26,175 bases of DNA from Asterionellopsis glacialis. Its lineage: Eukaryota; Bacillariophyta; Plagiogrammaphyceae; Rhaphoneidales; Asterionellopsidaceae. A program made the translations under genes and the position numbers. Shown here piece by piece: positions 1 through 9,038 of the stretch (its first letter is position 1; every line of letters starts with the position of its first letter). The notes under the pieces are model-generated. The model saw only the letters and a list, made by a program, of their open reading frames with translations, had not been told where the DNA came from and did no database searches. The DNA lies in NCBI GenBank assembly GCA_014885115.2, contig WKLE02000525.1, forward strand, positions 16,518 through 42,692, read 5' to 3'.

Positions 1-266
1 CTATTGAAGCAACGCATCGGGACTCTACTCACTCCGCATGCAAATTCTCTCAGCTTGCATGTTGAAGGATTAGTTCTGAATGACAACCGACTGGCAAGAT
101 CCTACATCGTTGTCTCTCTGCAATATTATCGAAATTTGTCGTCATCGAGCTGTGTTCTTCAGAGCAAAAAGGCAGAATACAAATTGAACAGGGGTCAATT
201 AATATATGGCTTGGATAATACATTTTCCACTGAGACCTGTGAGAATCAAAAACAGCAACAACAAAA
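1..266. other. Upstream region of the TAF12-like gene
   Basis: No credible gene is seen. One open frame of about 118 codons runs from position 4 across into the TAF12 coding region, but its composition is not protein-like and its second half is only a shifted reading of the real gene. The last 30 bases before the ATG at 267 are A-rich, which suits a 5' leader. I see no convincing TATA box. Confidence 0.5.
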
Positions 267-2198
267 ATGTCAAGTAATCAGCCTCCAAGTAGTGATGGAG
301 GAGGAGGACCACCCAAGCCTGGTGCAGGTCGTGGTGCCGGTGGGGTCGGTAAGTCTTTAGCATTAATGCAACAACGACTTCAAGCTGAACGGAATTCTGC
401 CTCTCTTGCTCAGCAACAACCGCAGCAGCAGCAACAACAGCAACAGCAACCATCAACTGGAACACCAGCTCCTGCGCCTGCTGGAGGACAGGCTCCAAAC
501 CAACCACCATCTTCTTCGGATGGTGGTGCACCTGCGGCTGCTGCTCCTCCTCGACGACCAGGGAAATCTGCAGCACAGTTGATGCAAGCAGCACAAGCTA
601 GACAACACGCTACAGGAACTGGAACACCGCAAGCATCGCCTCCTCAGGGACCAGTTCAATCTGGAGGGAGTGTTGGTAGCGCCGGACGTCCGAAAGGTAA
701 AGATTTTGCAGCGATGGCTATGAATGCTCAAGCTACGAAATCGAAACCTACAACAACGCCAGCACCTGCACCTGTACAGGTACCTGGGAGTGTCGCACAG
801 CCAGCTCCAATTGCACCACCACCACCAGGAGCAGCACCACCGCCTGCAACAACAACGCCACTACCAGGAGCAGGTCCTCCCACTGCTCCTCCCGGTGGTA
901 GTGGTGGTGGTAGACCCAAAGGCAAAGATTTTGCGGCAATGGCGAATCGTATGGGCGGTTCCAGTACTTCTGTTAGTAGTGGTGGTGGTGGTGGTGGTGT
1001 AGGAGCAACAAGTCAAGCATCTCCAGCTAGTGCACATGCCATGTCTCGAGCAGCTCAAATGCAACAAGCAGCACGAAAAGCCGCTGGACTTCCACCGTTG
1101 GCTATGCCTACTCAAACAACTGTAACTACAACACCACCTCCCATTTCAGTTACCAAACAACATGCTAGTATGCCACCCCGATCGACAGTACAACAGTCAT
1201 CTCCATCATTACCACCACAACCGCAAAGTTTGGGGTCTCCATCTCAACAACCGCAACAGTTGCAACAACCATCGCAACAGCTACAAACATCACAGCAGCA
1301 ACAACAACAATATCAACAACAGCAACAAATACAACAGCAGCAGCAACAACAACAACAGCATCAACAAGTACCACATCCGGGTATTACTAGTAGTGGCCCT
1401 TCATCCGCAATTCCACCTGCAGCTGCTGCTATAGCAGCTAAAGCACGTGAACAACATTTAGCCAAAATAAAGGGTCAACAACAGCAGACAAAGGGCATTG
1501 GTGGTACTAGCGGTATGCCATCTTCGTCATCCTCGCTTCAACGCCAGTCATCATCTTCTGGAGGAGCTGCAATGCGTCGTTCCTCCGCAAAGCCTGTCGT
1601 ATCATCTAAACCTACACCGGTACCCAAAGCAGAAGAAGGTCGTTTATCAACATCAGATGTTACGACTGGAGGTGCTGCGACAAGCGGTACTAGCAAATCA
1701 GCATCGGCTGCTGCTGCCGGATCAGCACCACATGCATCACCTCTTATTGGTCAACGGATAAAGGATCTAGTAGCATCTATTAATCCATCCTACATGTTGG
1801 ATGCGGATGCAGAAGAACAGGTTTTGTTATTGGCGGACGATTTCTTGGATAAGGTTTTGAAACAAAGTATTCGTTTGTCCAAACATCGGGGATCGAAAAC
1901 ACTTGACGTTCAAGATATACAATTGATCCTGGCCAAGCATTGGGGGATTGTAGTACCCGGATTAGGTGCACCAAATCTGAAACCATCCAAGCCAGGTGCC
2001 AAAGTTGTCGCAGGAGGAGGAGCAGGAGGAAGTGGAAGTGTAGCAGGATTAGGATCTAATAAACGAAAGAATTCTGATCAGGGAGGGGGCAATCGTGCGA
2101 AAAAGACAAATACAGGAAGTAGTAGCGGTGGTGGTGGAATTTCCGGTGGAGTTTCGTCTTCCTCTCCCAAGGCTACTCCTGCATTAGGGTCGTCTTGA
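267..2198 (+). CDS. TAF12: TFIID subunit 12 (TAF12)-like protein
   Basis: A 643-residue protein. The C-terminal part, about residues 491-568, is a TAF12 histone fold: it has IKDLVASINPSYMLD, the acidic stretch ending LLLADDFLDKVL, KHRGSKTLDVQDIQLIL, and W559 in HWGIVVPG, all in the order seen in human TAF12. The family pairs this H2B-like fold with TAF4 inside TFIID, and in some lineages inside SAGA, to build RNA polymerase II preinitiation complexes. The other 490 residues are low-complexity Gln, Pro, Ser and Gly, including a poly-Q block, with four short GK-x-x-A-x-x-M motifs near residues 28, 99, 144 and 219. A Lys/Arg patch (KRKNSDQ, RAKKTN) near the C-terminus may be a nuclear signal. 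The ATG at 267 is the first in frame and follows an A-rich leader. A GTAAGT inside codons 28-30 looks like a donor, but the reading frame continues through motif copy 1, so I read it as coding. No intron is needed. Confidence 0.9.
   Translation: MSSNQPPSSDGGGGPPKPGAGRGAGGVGKSLALMQQRLQAERNSASLAQQQPQQQQQQQQQPSTGTPAPAPAGGQAPNQPPSSSDGGAPAAAAPPRRPGKSAAQLMQAAQARQHATGTGTPQASPPQGPVQSGGSVGSAGRPKGKDFAAMAMNAQATKSKPTTTPAPAPVQVPGSVAQPAPIAPPPPGAAPPPATTTPLPGAGPPTAPPGGSGGGRPKGKDFAAMANRMGGSSTSVSSGGGGGGVGATSQASPASAHAMSRAAQMQQAARKAAGLPPLAMPTQTTVTTTPPPISVTKQHASMPPRSTVQQSSPSLPPQPQSLGSPSQQPQQLQQPSQQLQTSQQQQQQYQQQQQIQQQQQQQQQHQQVPHPGITSSGPSSAIPPAAAAIAAKAREQHLAKIKGQQQQTKGIGGTSGMPSSSSSLQRQSSSSGGAAMRRSSAKPVVSSKPTPVPKAEEGRLSTSDVTTGGAATSGTSKSASAAAAGSAPHASPLIGQRIKDLVASINPSYMLDADAEEQVLLLADDFLDKVLKQSIRLSKHRGSKTLDVQDIQLILAKHWGIVVPGLGAPNLKPSKPGAKVVAGGGAGGSGSVAGLGSNKRKNSDQGGGNRAKKTNTGSSSGGGGISGGVSSSSPKATPALGSS
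1285..1372 (+). repeat. Poly-glutamine (CAA/CAG) tract in TAF12
   Basis: A run of CAA and CAG codons encodes about 25 Gln broken by single Tyr, Ile and His residues. Mixed codon use argues against recent slippage of a pure triplet. A shorter Q block lies at about 415-450. Both sit in the disordered N-terminal region of the TAF12-like protein. Confidence 0.85.
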
Positions 2199-2223
2199 GG
2201 TTAGCACTTGTTAGAACAAGAAT

Positions 2224-2229
2224 AATAAA
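2224..2229 (+). promoter_or_regulatory. Poly(A) signal AATAAA for the TAF12-like gene
   Basis: A perfect AATAAA lies 26 bases past the stop codon, in the spacing expected for a short 3' UTR. This is inferred from sequence only. Confidence 0.5.
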
Positions 2230-2608
2230 AGTGCTGCTTGCAACAATAGTTTATTTGTCTATCGACCAATGGTCATTATAATGTCTATACAGTTTAACAC
2301 GTTAGAAGTAATTTAGACTGAACGTTAACCCTTACACAAAGATTCTATCAGGGATTTTACAATAATGAAACAAACCATATGCAGATAAAAAGTGACTAGT
2401 TTATGCAGTACAATTTTAAACTAGCATAATATGAATTGAAGGGAGAATGATGATAAAACATTTGTTCTGTGAGGTGTGATCCCATTATCAACAACCTCGA
2501 GAGGATCCCGTTTTGACATTGATCGCAAAGACATAGATTTCAAGTTGTTAAAAAGAAGCCCCAACAAAAAGACAACAACGTAACAGTATGATATATTTTG
2601 CAGTGCCT
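2230..2608. other. Convergent 3' spacer between TAF12 and H2A.Z
   Basis: AT-rich spacer between two genes pointing at each other. It probably holds the H2A.Z 3' UTR. A small palindromic stretch CCTCGAGAGG occurs near 2496. I see nothing else: no open frame and no RNA gene. Confidence 0.5.
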
Positions 2609-3434
2609 TTAGAACTTTCCGCCCTTCTTTCCCTTGGTTGACTTGTTGATAAGTGACTTGTGGATGTGTGGGATAACACCACCACCAGCGATTGTAGCTT
2701 TAATAAGAGCATCCAATTCTTCGTCACCACGAATAGCCAGCTGTAAATGCCTTGGTGTAATACGCTTCACCTTGAGATCCTTACAGGCATTGCCTGCGAG
2801 TTCCAGAACCTCAGCTGTTAAATATTCAAGAATGGCAGAAGTGTACACAGCTGCTGTTGCTCCCACACGTTGACTATGTTGAACAGATCCCTTGAGGAAA
2901 CGATGAACACGACCTACAGGGAACTGTAGACCAGCCTTGGAGGAACGTGATTGAGGTGCTTTCTTTGTGGTCGGGGCTTTGCCGCCCTTTCCTCCTTTGC
3001 CTCCCTTGCCGCCTTTGCCTGACTGCACGAAGCAAAAAGCGAGAAAAACAAAACAAAATGGCACGTCAGAATTATCATCTACTAGCATGTGCTCGTCTCT
3101 TACGACGTTCGTGGATCCATGTCATGTCATATTATCATGACCGCATTGAGAAAGAGACAAAAGCAATTTCCTACAAGTTTCAAAAGTCCCCGCGCCAAGT
3201 TTTACTCTGTGCCAAAGTAAGCTAAAAAAATAAACAGTTGGCAATCTTTGGCTGGTACACGTATAAAACGACATGATTCTGAATTTCGACGAGTCCAAGG
3301 CGCCACGGATATAATACATAGCCGTGTTGCGTGCGTGTTGTTGACCATGATAATGAAATTAGTGACAAAATCGGTAAAGGAATCAAAGAGCTTCGTCATT
3401 GCGACGGGCCGCCGACATCATGCGGGCTCACCAT
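2609..3434 (-). CDS. Histone H2A variant H2A.Z
   Basis: Reading join(2609..3022, 3432..3434) on the minus strand gives a 138-residue protein. The tail is [20 protein letters not shown], followed by [53 protein letters not shown], and the H2A.Z signature [20 protein letters not shown]. That C-terminal docking region, and the lack of an SQ tail, separate it from canonical H2A and H2A.X. H2A.Z marks promoters and the +1 nucleosome. The frame continues upstream of the Ser codon, but those residues ([14 protein letters not shown]) are hydrophobic and end at a CAG acceptor at 3025-3023, so they are intron. The best matching start is ATG at 3434-3432, directly followed by the donor GTGAGC, making exon 1 a bare start codon and the intron 409 bp. 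A weaker alternative is ATG at 3348-3346 with donor GTCAAC. The H2A.Z identity is near certain; the first exon is inferred. Confidence 0.88.
3023..3431 (-). other. Inferred first intron of H2A.Z
   Basis: On the minus strand this runs from GTGAGC to GTGCAG. It sits immediately after the ATG codon, in phase 0. It is longer than the window's other introns (78-199 bp). No open frame of note lies inside it. The acceptor is well supported; the donor was chosen because ATG plus GT is required for the frame and this site is the better of two. Confidence 0.55.
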
Positions 3435-3512
3435 GGTTTCGAGTTTGTTTCAATGAAAAAAGAAAAAGATAATTAGGACTATTTTTTTATCGCAGACAGA
3501 GCCGGCACTCGT

Positions 3513-3660
3513 GTTTGCACAGGTACTGTGGTATACAAATTCAGCCATGACAGGCACTGTACGCTGAAACTGGTACAAATGATTTGCGCGGTTTTTTGGA
3601 GCTCGTGTGAGATTTTCAAACAGGAATAGTTTCTGGTACAAGTTCTACGTACCAGGTACT
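3513..3660. repeat. GTACC/CAGGTAC inverted-repeat cluster, copy 1
   Basis: Several short palindromes occur together: CACAGGTACTGTG near 3516 (CACAG arms), and GTACCAGGTAC at 3649-3659 (GTACC arms around a central A). CTGGTACAA also occurs twice. Similar motifs recur at 3955-4095 and 20620-20745, but are not seen in the genes between. This may be a degraded mobile-element end or a protein-binding array. Confidence 0.45.
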
Positions 3661-3952
3661 ATATCAAAACTGTGTAGAAACCAACGGCCGCGCCCATTTT
3701 TCGAAAGTAGTCTTTTTTTCAATTTTTGATAGACTGTTTTGTTTGTCTGTTTCTTTGGGTGTGATTTTCGACTTGACGGGTATATAGACAGACCGTCGTT
3801 TAAATTCTGTCTGTGCAACATTTAATGTCTTGTCATCTGTCCCAAAAAGAAATGAATGGTTCTTGGAAACGGAAGTTCCGGAGATTCTTCGCCTTCTTTG
3901 TTTTCAGTGGCTGGAAGAATCTTCACAAGTGGAAGTAAATTGTGCGGTAGGA

Positions 3953-4095
3953 CCCTACCTGGTGCAGGTGCAGGTATTAAAACACCTGCCTGGTTAAAAA
4001 GGAGCTTGTTCAAGGTACAGGTGGTACCCAGGTACTTCTTATGACCTATTTTTCAACGTACCTGGTACATGCTACATCATGTCATACCCGGTACA
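3953..4095. repeat. CAGGT/GTACC inverted-repeat cluster, copy 2
   Basis: It contains a perfect 7-bp stem GCAGGTG (3964-3970) and CACCTGC (3983-3989) with a 12-base loop, then GTACCCAGGTAC at 4024-4035 and GTACCTGGTAC at 4058-4068. Three blocks occur in the same order and with similar spacing as at 20657-20703: GGTGCAGGTAT, TGCCTG, CAAGGTACA. That supports common descent of the two clusters. Confidence 0.5.
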
Positions 4096-4561
4096 TAAAT
4101 ATAGATAGTCCTGCTTCTTGAAGTTCGCAAGCCGAAGCATGCCTATCCCATCCAGGTATAAATTCTACATAGAAGCGTATCCGATAGTACACTCGAGTAA
4201 GTATCTCTGCGATAGGAGTTCCTACTGCAAATGCATTCAACAGAGAACAGATGGAGTTCACACCAAAGACATATCCAAAAAGATATCTACGCAGCTTTCA
4301 GTAGTATCCAAACGTTTGGATCTCAACGAATCAAAATCCAAAAAGTGATGCATGATGGTACGGTTTTCGCCAATCAATCTTTACTTTTGCGTCTTTCGCC
4401 TTTCCATGCTAGAGTACCACAATCTTCAGTGCATGAAAAGAACAGTCAACGAACCAGTGTTCTCTCTTTTCCATCTCTGAAATCTCCGCGTCGTCTTGAT
4501 AGACTGTCATCTCATTTCTTCAACAAACTGAACACTTCCACTCATCTGCCTGTAATTGATC

Positions 4562-7500
4562 ATGGCAGACTCAACTTCTAGTTACCAGAAGAATGGGGTA
4601 ATTCAACCCCTTGATTCCGCCGCGAGTGACATTGGTAAGATTTTTATGGATCTGAAATTGGATCTTTGCAATGATGCAATTGCATCCTCTTTGGCGATTA
4701 CGTGTTAAACGCCACATGGCATTTCATGATGTCTTACCTGTAGCTCACACTTCTTCTGCATACTTCTTCGACTATTCTTAAACACATACACAACAGACTC
4801 CATGAACGGAAAGAGCAGTTCTTCATCACTCATGAAAATCGTTCTTGGTGTTCTTGCCGTCGCTGTTGTAGGCTTTGGCTATGTCGCATTATCCCCCTCT
4901 GAGATGGAGTCAACGGAGTCTATTTCCAAGGCTGCTGAGATCCCTACTACTCCTACTGGCGAACTTCGTCTCTTCGATGAGATTGGTACGTTTTTCATTT
5001 GTTGTATACAGTATTTTTGTAGGTCCACTGTTAAGATTCGCTCTTTAGGGATCTTTGTTTTTCTTTTTCGGCATGCAGGGATCAACAAGAACTATATGTA
5101 TCTTTCTTTTCAATGTCATTTGTCATCAATGACACTAATGATTTTTAATGCATTGCTTTTTTGAAAAATAATTTTTCACTACAGGCCGTTTTGTCATGGA
5201 AGATTTTGATTCCAAGCCTACCTTTTCTGGTTTCCTTCCAGGTGTTGCTGGATACTACGGAAAACCCGTTTGGTCCTTCTATGTCAACCGTGGACAGGGT
5301 ATTTCTTCTTTCGGTACACAATCCAAGGAATACCCTATTTTGGAATTCAATGCTGCCAACAAGGCTTACCAAGTTACACCCTTTGTTGGCTTCCGTACCT
5401 TTATTCAGGGTACTCGTGGTTTGAAGACTTTCGACATTGAACCCTTCTCCAGTAGGTCAACCCGCAACTTGGGAAACACCGAGTACAACAAGGACAAGCC
5501 TAAGCGCATCATGTATGTCGGAACAAACGAAATGGAAGTCAAAGAGATTGATGCAATCCATGGAATTACAACCTCTGCTAAATACATTGTTCTCCCCGAA
5601 GAAAATTTTGCCACCATGGTTCGTTACACCAATATTACCAATACCGGTAGTTCGGAATTGACTATTTCTGCTTTAGACGGATTGGCCAAGATTGAACCCT
5701 CTGGTGGAACCTTGGACGGAGCCTTCAAGAATATGGGACGTACTATTGAAGGATGGATGGGCGTCGAACATGCTGATGATGGTCTTACTAAACCCTTCTT
5801 CAAAATGTCTACTGAACCCGGTGACAGTGCTTCAGTTAAGATTGAAGAGGCTGGACATTACTGTCTTTCGTATATTGTTGAAGATGGAACTGCCACGACT
5901 CCCGTGCCCATTGTCTACGATGCAGACAAGGTCTTTGGACAAAACACAGCTCTTGAAATTCCTTTTGGTCTCCAAAAGTCTAGCGTCCGCGAAATTTTGG
6001 AAGGCGACCAATACGGTGATGCCAAGACTTCCTCATCCTTCTCTGCCCTTGACGGCATTACTCTTGCTGCAGGTGAATCGATTGAGATCGCTGCCTTCTA
6101 CGGTAAGGCCGAACACATCGACGACGTTCATGACATTGTTGAGGTGATTACTAAGCCCAACTTTGTCGCAGAAAAGTTTGAACGTGCTCGTGAACTTGTG
6201 ACTGGTCTTACAGCTGGTGTCGAAACCAACACTGCCAACCATTTGTTCAATGGTGCCGTCAAGCAAATGTTCTTGGATAACAGTCTTCGTGGAGGCATGC
6301 CCACCGTACTCGGTAATGGTGATAAAGAAGGTGCTATTTACGATGAAGACCCAAAAATTAAGATTTTCCACACTTTCTCTCGTATCCATGGTGACTTGGA
6401 GCGTGATTACAACGCCTTCCAAATTGCTCCCACATTCTTCTCTCAGGTAAGATTGATTGCATCCTAATACCTATCTGTTCTGTCAGTGTTTGTTTGTTGA
6501 TTTTGAAATTAACCTACTTTCGATTTTCCATCATCTGTGCAGGGCCCTGGTAACTACCGTGATGTCGCCCAGAATCGTCGTGATGATGTTACTTTCTTGC
6601 CACAGGTTGGGTCCTTCAACATCCAAATGTTTTTAGGTTTCATTCAAGCTGATGGTTATGAACCTCTCACAGTGGAAGCAGTCGCCTACATGTACACTGA
6701 TGCGGATGTTGCCAAGAAAGTCGCCAAAGCAGTAACTGCTGACGCAAACAGTGAACAGCAATTGACAAACGTCCTTTTGGGAGGTGCATTCCGCCCTGGT
6801 CAAATGTTCAATCTTGTGGATATGCTCGGTATCAAAATTGCTGTGTCTAACGAGGAATTCACCAACCTTGTCGTCGGAAATGCCGAAGATAGAGCCATGG
6901 CAGTTTTCGGTCAAGGTTACTGGTCTGATCACTGGGACTACTACCTAGATCTCATTGAATCGTTCACTTCAATTTTCCCCGATCAAGAAGAAGCCCTCAT
7001 GTACGACCAGTCCCTTCGTTACTTCTTCTCCACCGCCACTATCAAGCCCAGGGAAGCTAAGTACGTCCTTACTTACACTTTTGATGGATCATCAAAGCAT
7101 GTACTCCAGCTTGATTCTACTTACTGGGATGACGAAAAGAAAAAGCAGCAAGATGAATTTCTTGACCCCAAGACTGGTTTGACATCGATCGACGCTAATT
7201 GGCAGCGAACAAAAGAAGGAGTCGCTTTCAAGAGTTCCCCTATTGCAAAGTTGTTCCTTCTAGGTTCTCTTAAATTTGCTATGCGTGACGCCTACGGAAT
7301 GGGTATTGAATACGAAGGTGGAAGACCTGGATGGAACGACGCCATGAACGGTTTGCCTGGAATGGTTGGTAGTGGTATGCCTGAAACATATGAAATGTAC
7401 CTCCTTCTCAAGTACGTTAAGGATGTTGTTGACAAGTTTGAGCGTCCGATTGTCATCCCTGCTGAGCTTGGTAAGATGATCACGACTGTAGAAGAAGCTC

Positions 7501-8693
7501 TTGATGAGCTTGACGCAAGTGGCTATGTAGATGCCGAAGAACTTTCGAGGGATGTGCCTGAGGAGCTCTTCACCTATTGGGACAAGGTCGCCACTGCTCG
7601 CGAGAGTTATAGAGCGGAGACACAATTTTACTTCTCAGGGGATACCACTGAAATCTCTGCCGAAAAAATGTCTAGCATGCTTGCTCGTTGGCTCGATGAG
7701 ACTGAATTGGGAATGAAGCGTGCCATCATGATCGGAAGCATCGGAAAAGATGACGATGGAATGTCAGGAATCCCTCCTTCATACTTTTCATTCGATATCA
7801 CCGCTTGGGAAGTCAATGGAGGCACAAACGCTGAAGGCCTTCCTTTTGTTGACGCTCTTTCCATGCGTGTTGGAAGCTTCCCGTTATTCCTTGAGGGACC
7901 TACTCGCTACATGAAGACTGTTCAAGACGACCATGGTTTGATGAAGGACATGTACGAAAAGGTTCTCGATTCTGGTCTTCGCGATGAAGAACTTAAAATG
8001 TACTTTTTATCTGCCAACCTTGAGGGACAAAGTTATGATATGGGAAGAATGATGGCCTTTTCCCCTGGATGGCTTGAGAACCAGTCCATTTGGACCCACA
8101 TGTCCTACAAGTACTACTTGCAGCTTATCCGTGGAAAGCTTTACGACCAATTTTTCTTCGAAATGAGAGGCACCAACGGAAAGGATGGTGGAATTTTGCC
8201 TTTCATGGATCCCGTCAGGTATGGCCGTTCTCTCATGGAATGTTCTTCCTTCATGGCTTCGTCTGCCTTCCCTGATCCAAAAGAACATGGACGTGGCTTT
8301 TTGGCACGTCTCAGTGGTTCCACTGCTGAGTTCATGAGTATGTGGAAATTGATGTTCTTGGGACCTAATTTGTTTTTCCTCAATGATGATAAGGAGCTCG
8401 AGATGCAGCTTGTGCCAGCACTTCCATCGTGGTTGTTTATCGATGAGGCAGGTGAAGAAACCCAATACGATGATGATGGTATTGTCATTGTCTCCTTCAA
8501 GCTCTTTGGTACAATTGATGTCACTTACCATAACTCTAAGGGGGGCAACCTTTATGGCGTGAACCCTGATGGTTACTTGGTTACAATGAAGGACGGATCC
8601 ACTGTTCATGTTAAAGGCCCCACCATCCCAACAAAGACCGCCAAGATTATCAGAAGAAACGTGGAAGTTGATTCTATTGATGCTTTTTTCTAA
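4562..8693 (+). CDS. Membrane-anchored GH94-like (clan GH-Q) glycoside phosphorylase-type protein
   Basis: Exons 4562..4634, 4797..4985, 5185..6446 and 6543..8693 join to 1224 residues through GT-AG introns of 162, 199 and 96 bp, in frame at every junction. A Ser-rich tail of about 35 residues precedes one hydrophobic segment (about 37-56, KIVLGVLAVAVVGFGYVAL), so a type II signal anchor with a lumenal or outside catalytic part is likely; sequons N237-I-T and N1021-Q-S would fit. The body resembles proteins annotated as cellobiose-phosphorylase-like: GYYGKPVWSFYVNRGQGI (110-126), YWSDHWDYYLDLI, and GRPGWNDAMNGLPG (about 768-781), with length near GH94/GH149/GH161 enzymes (1,000-1,200). Such enzymes split beta-glucosides with phosphate; diatom chrysolaminarin breakdown would be one possible role. 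However, the usual DWND, whose first Asp I recall as the catalytic acid, reads GWND (G771), so activity and substrate are open. The start at 4562 is preferred over 4802 because the extra exon splices in frame with a GTAAGA donor. Confidence 0.75.
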
Positions 8694-9038
8694 GCATTTG
8701 ATGTTCGTTAAAGAGTTTAAATAATTAGTCTAAAAATCGAGTTTTTTGTTTTATGTATTGGTGTTTGAGTCGTTCGTCTCTCCAACTTTCTAGTCAGTTG
8801 ATTTTAAGATGTGCTAGGTAAACTTATCTGTTATTCCGGGGTAAATAGAGAGGGGGTCTGCGAAAGTATTCTGTAATGCATTCCATATCTTGTTTCAATA
8901 AAATATTTTGAAGACATCAATCATGTGAGGCAGAAAAGAAATCTGACCAGACTTGCAGCGATATGGAAAGTACGGTGGAAAAAATATGTTGGGTTTTAAA
9001 AATTATGGTTAAACCATCACAAAATGATCGTCTAGATT
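8694..9038. other. Convergent 3' spacer
   Basis: AT-rich DNA between two gene ends. It carries the poly(A) signal AATAAA at 8897-8902 for the upstream gene. I see nothing else in it. Confidence 0.5.
8897..8902 (+). promoter_or_regulatory. Poly(A) signal AATAAA
   Basis: A perfect AATAAA about 204 bases after the stop of the GH94-like gene, preceded by T-rich sequence. It would give a 3' UTR of roughly 220-230 bases. Confidence 0.5.

Larger units (their letters stand above)
3435..4561. other. Intergenic block with GTACC/CAGGT repeats
   Basis: About 1.1 kb between the divergent H2A.Z and glycoside-phosphorylase-like genes. It contains two clusters of CAGGTA/GTACC inverted repeats (listed separately). 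The last 120 bases before 4562 are CT-rich, as expected for a 5' leader. The longest open frame, 4231-4581, gives a Ser/His-rich product with no recognisable features and overlaps the real start, so I do not call it. Confidence 0.6.

Noticed and set aside
4..360. 118-codon plus-strand frame at the left edge
   Set aside because: Its second half is a shifted reading of the TAF12 coding region and the first half has no protein-like features.
349..360. GTAAGTCTTTAG inside TAF12 as an intron donor/acceptor
   Set aside because: Far too short as an intron, and the codons encode motif copy 1, which matches copies further on.
2494..2508. CTCGAGAGGATCC, adjacent XhoI- and BamHI-like sites suggesting cloning-vector DNA
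   Set aside because: Only 13 bases, no vector sequence around it, and a related CCTCGAGAGG occurs naturally near 20354.
4231..4581. 116-codon frame upstream of the phosphorylase-like gene
   Set aside because: Featureless Ser/His-rich product, overlaps the real start and lies in what looks like a 5' leader.
8007..8609. 200-codon minus-strand frame opposite the phosphorylase-like gene
   Set aside because: It is antisense to a clearly coding exon and has no recognisable protein features.
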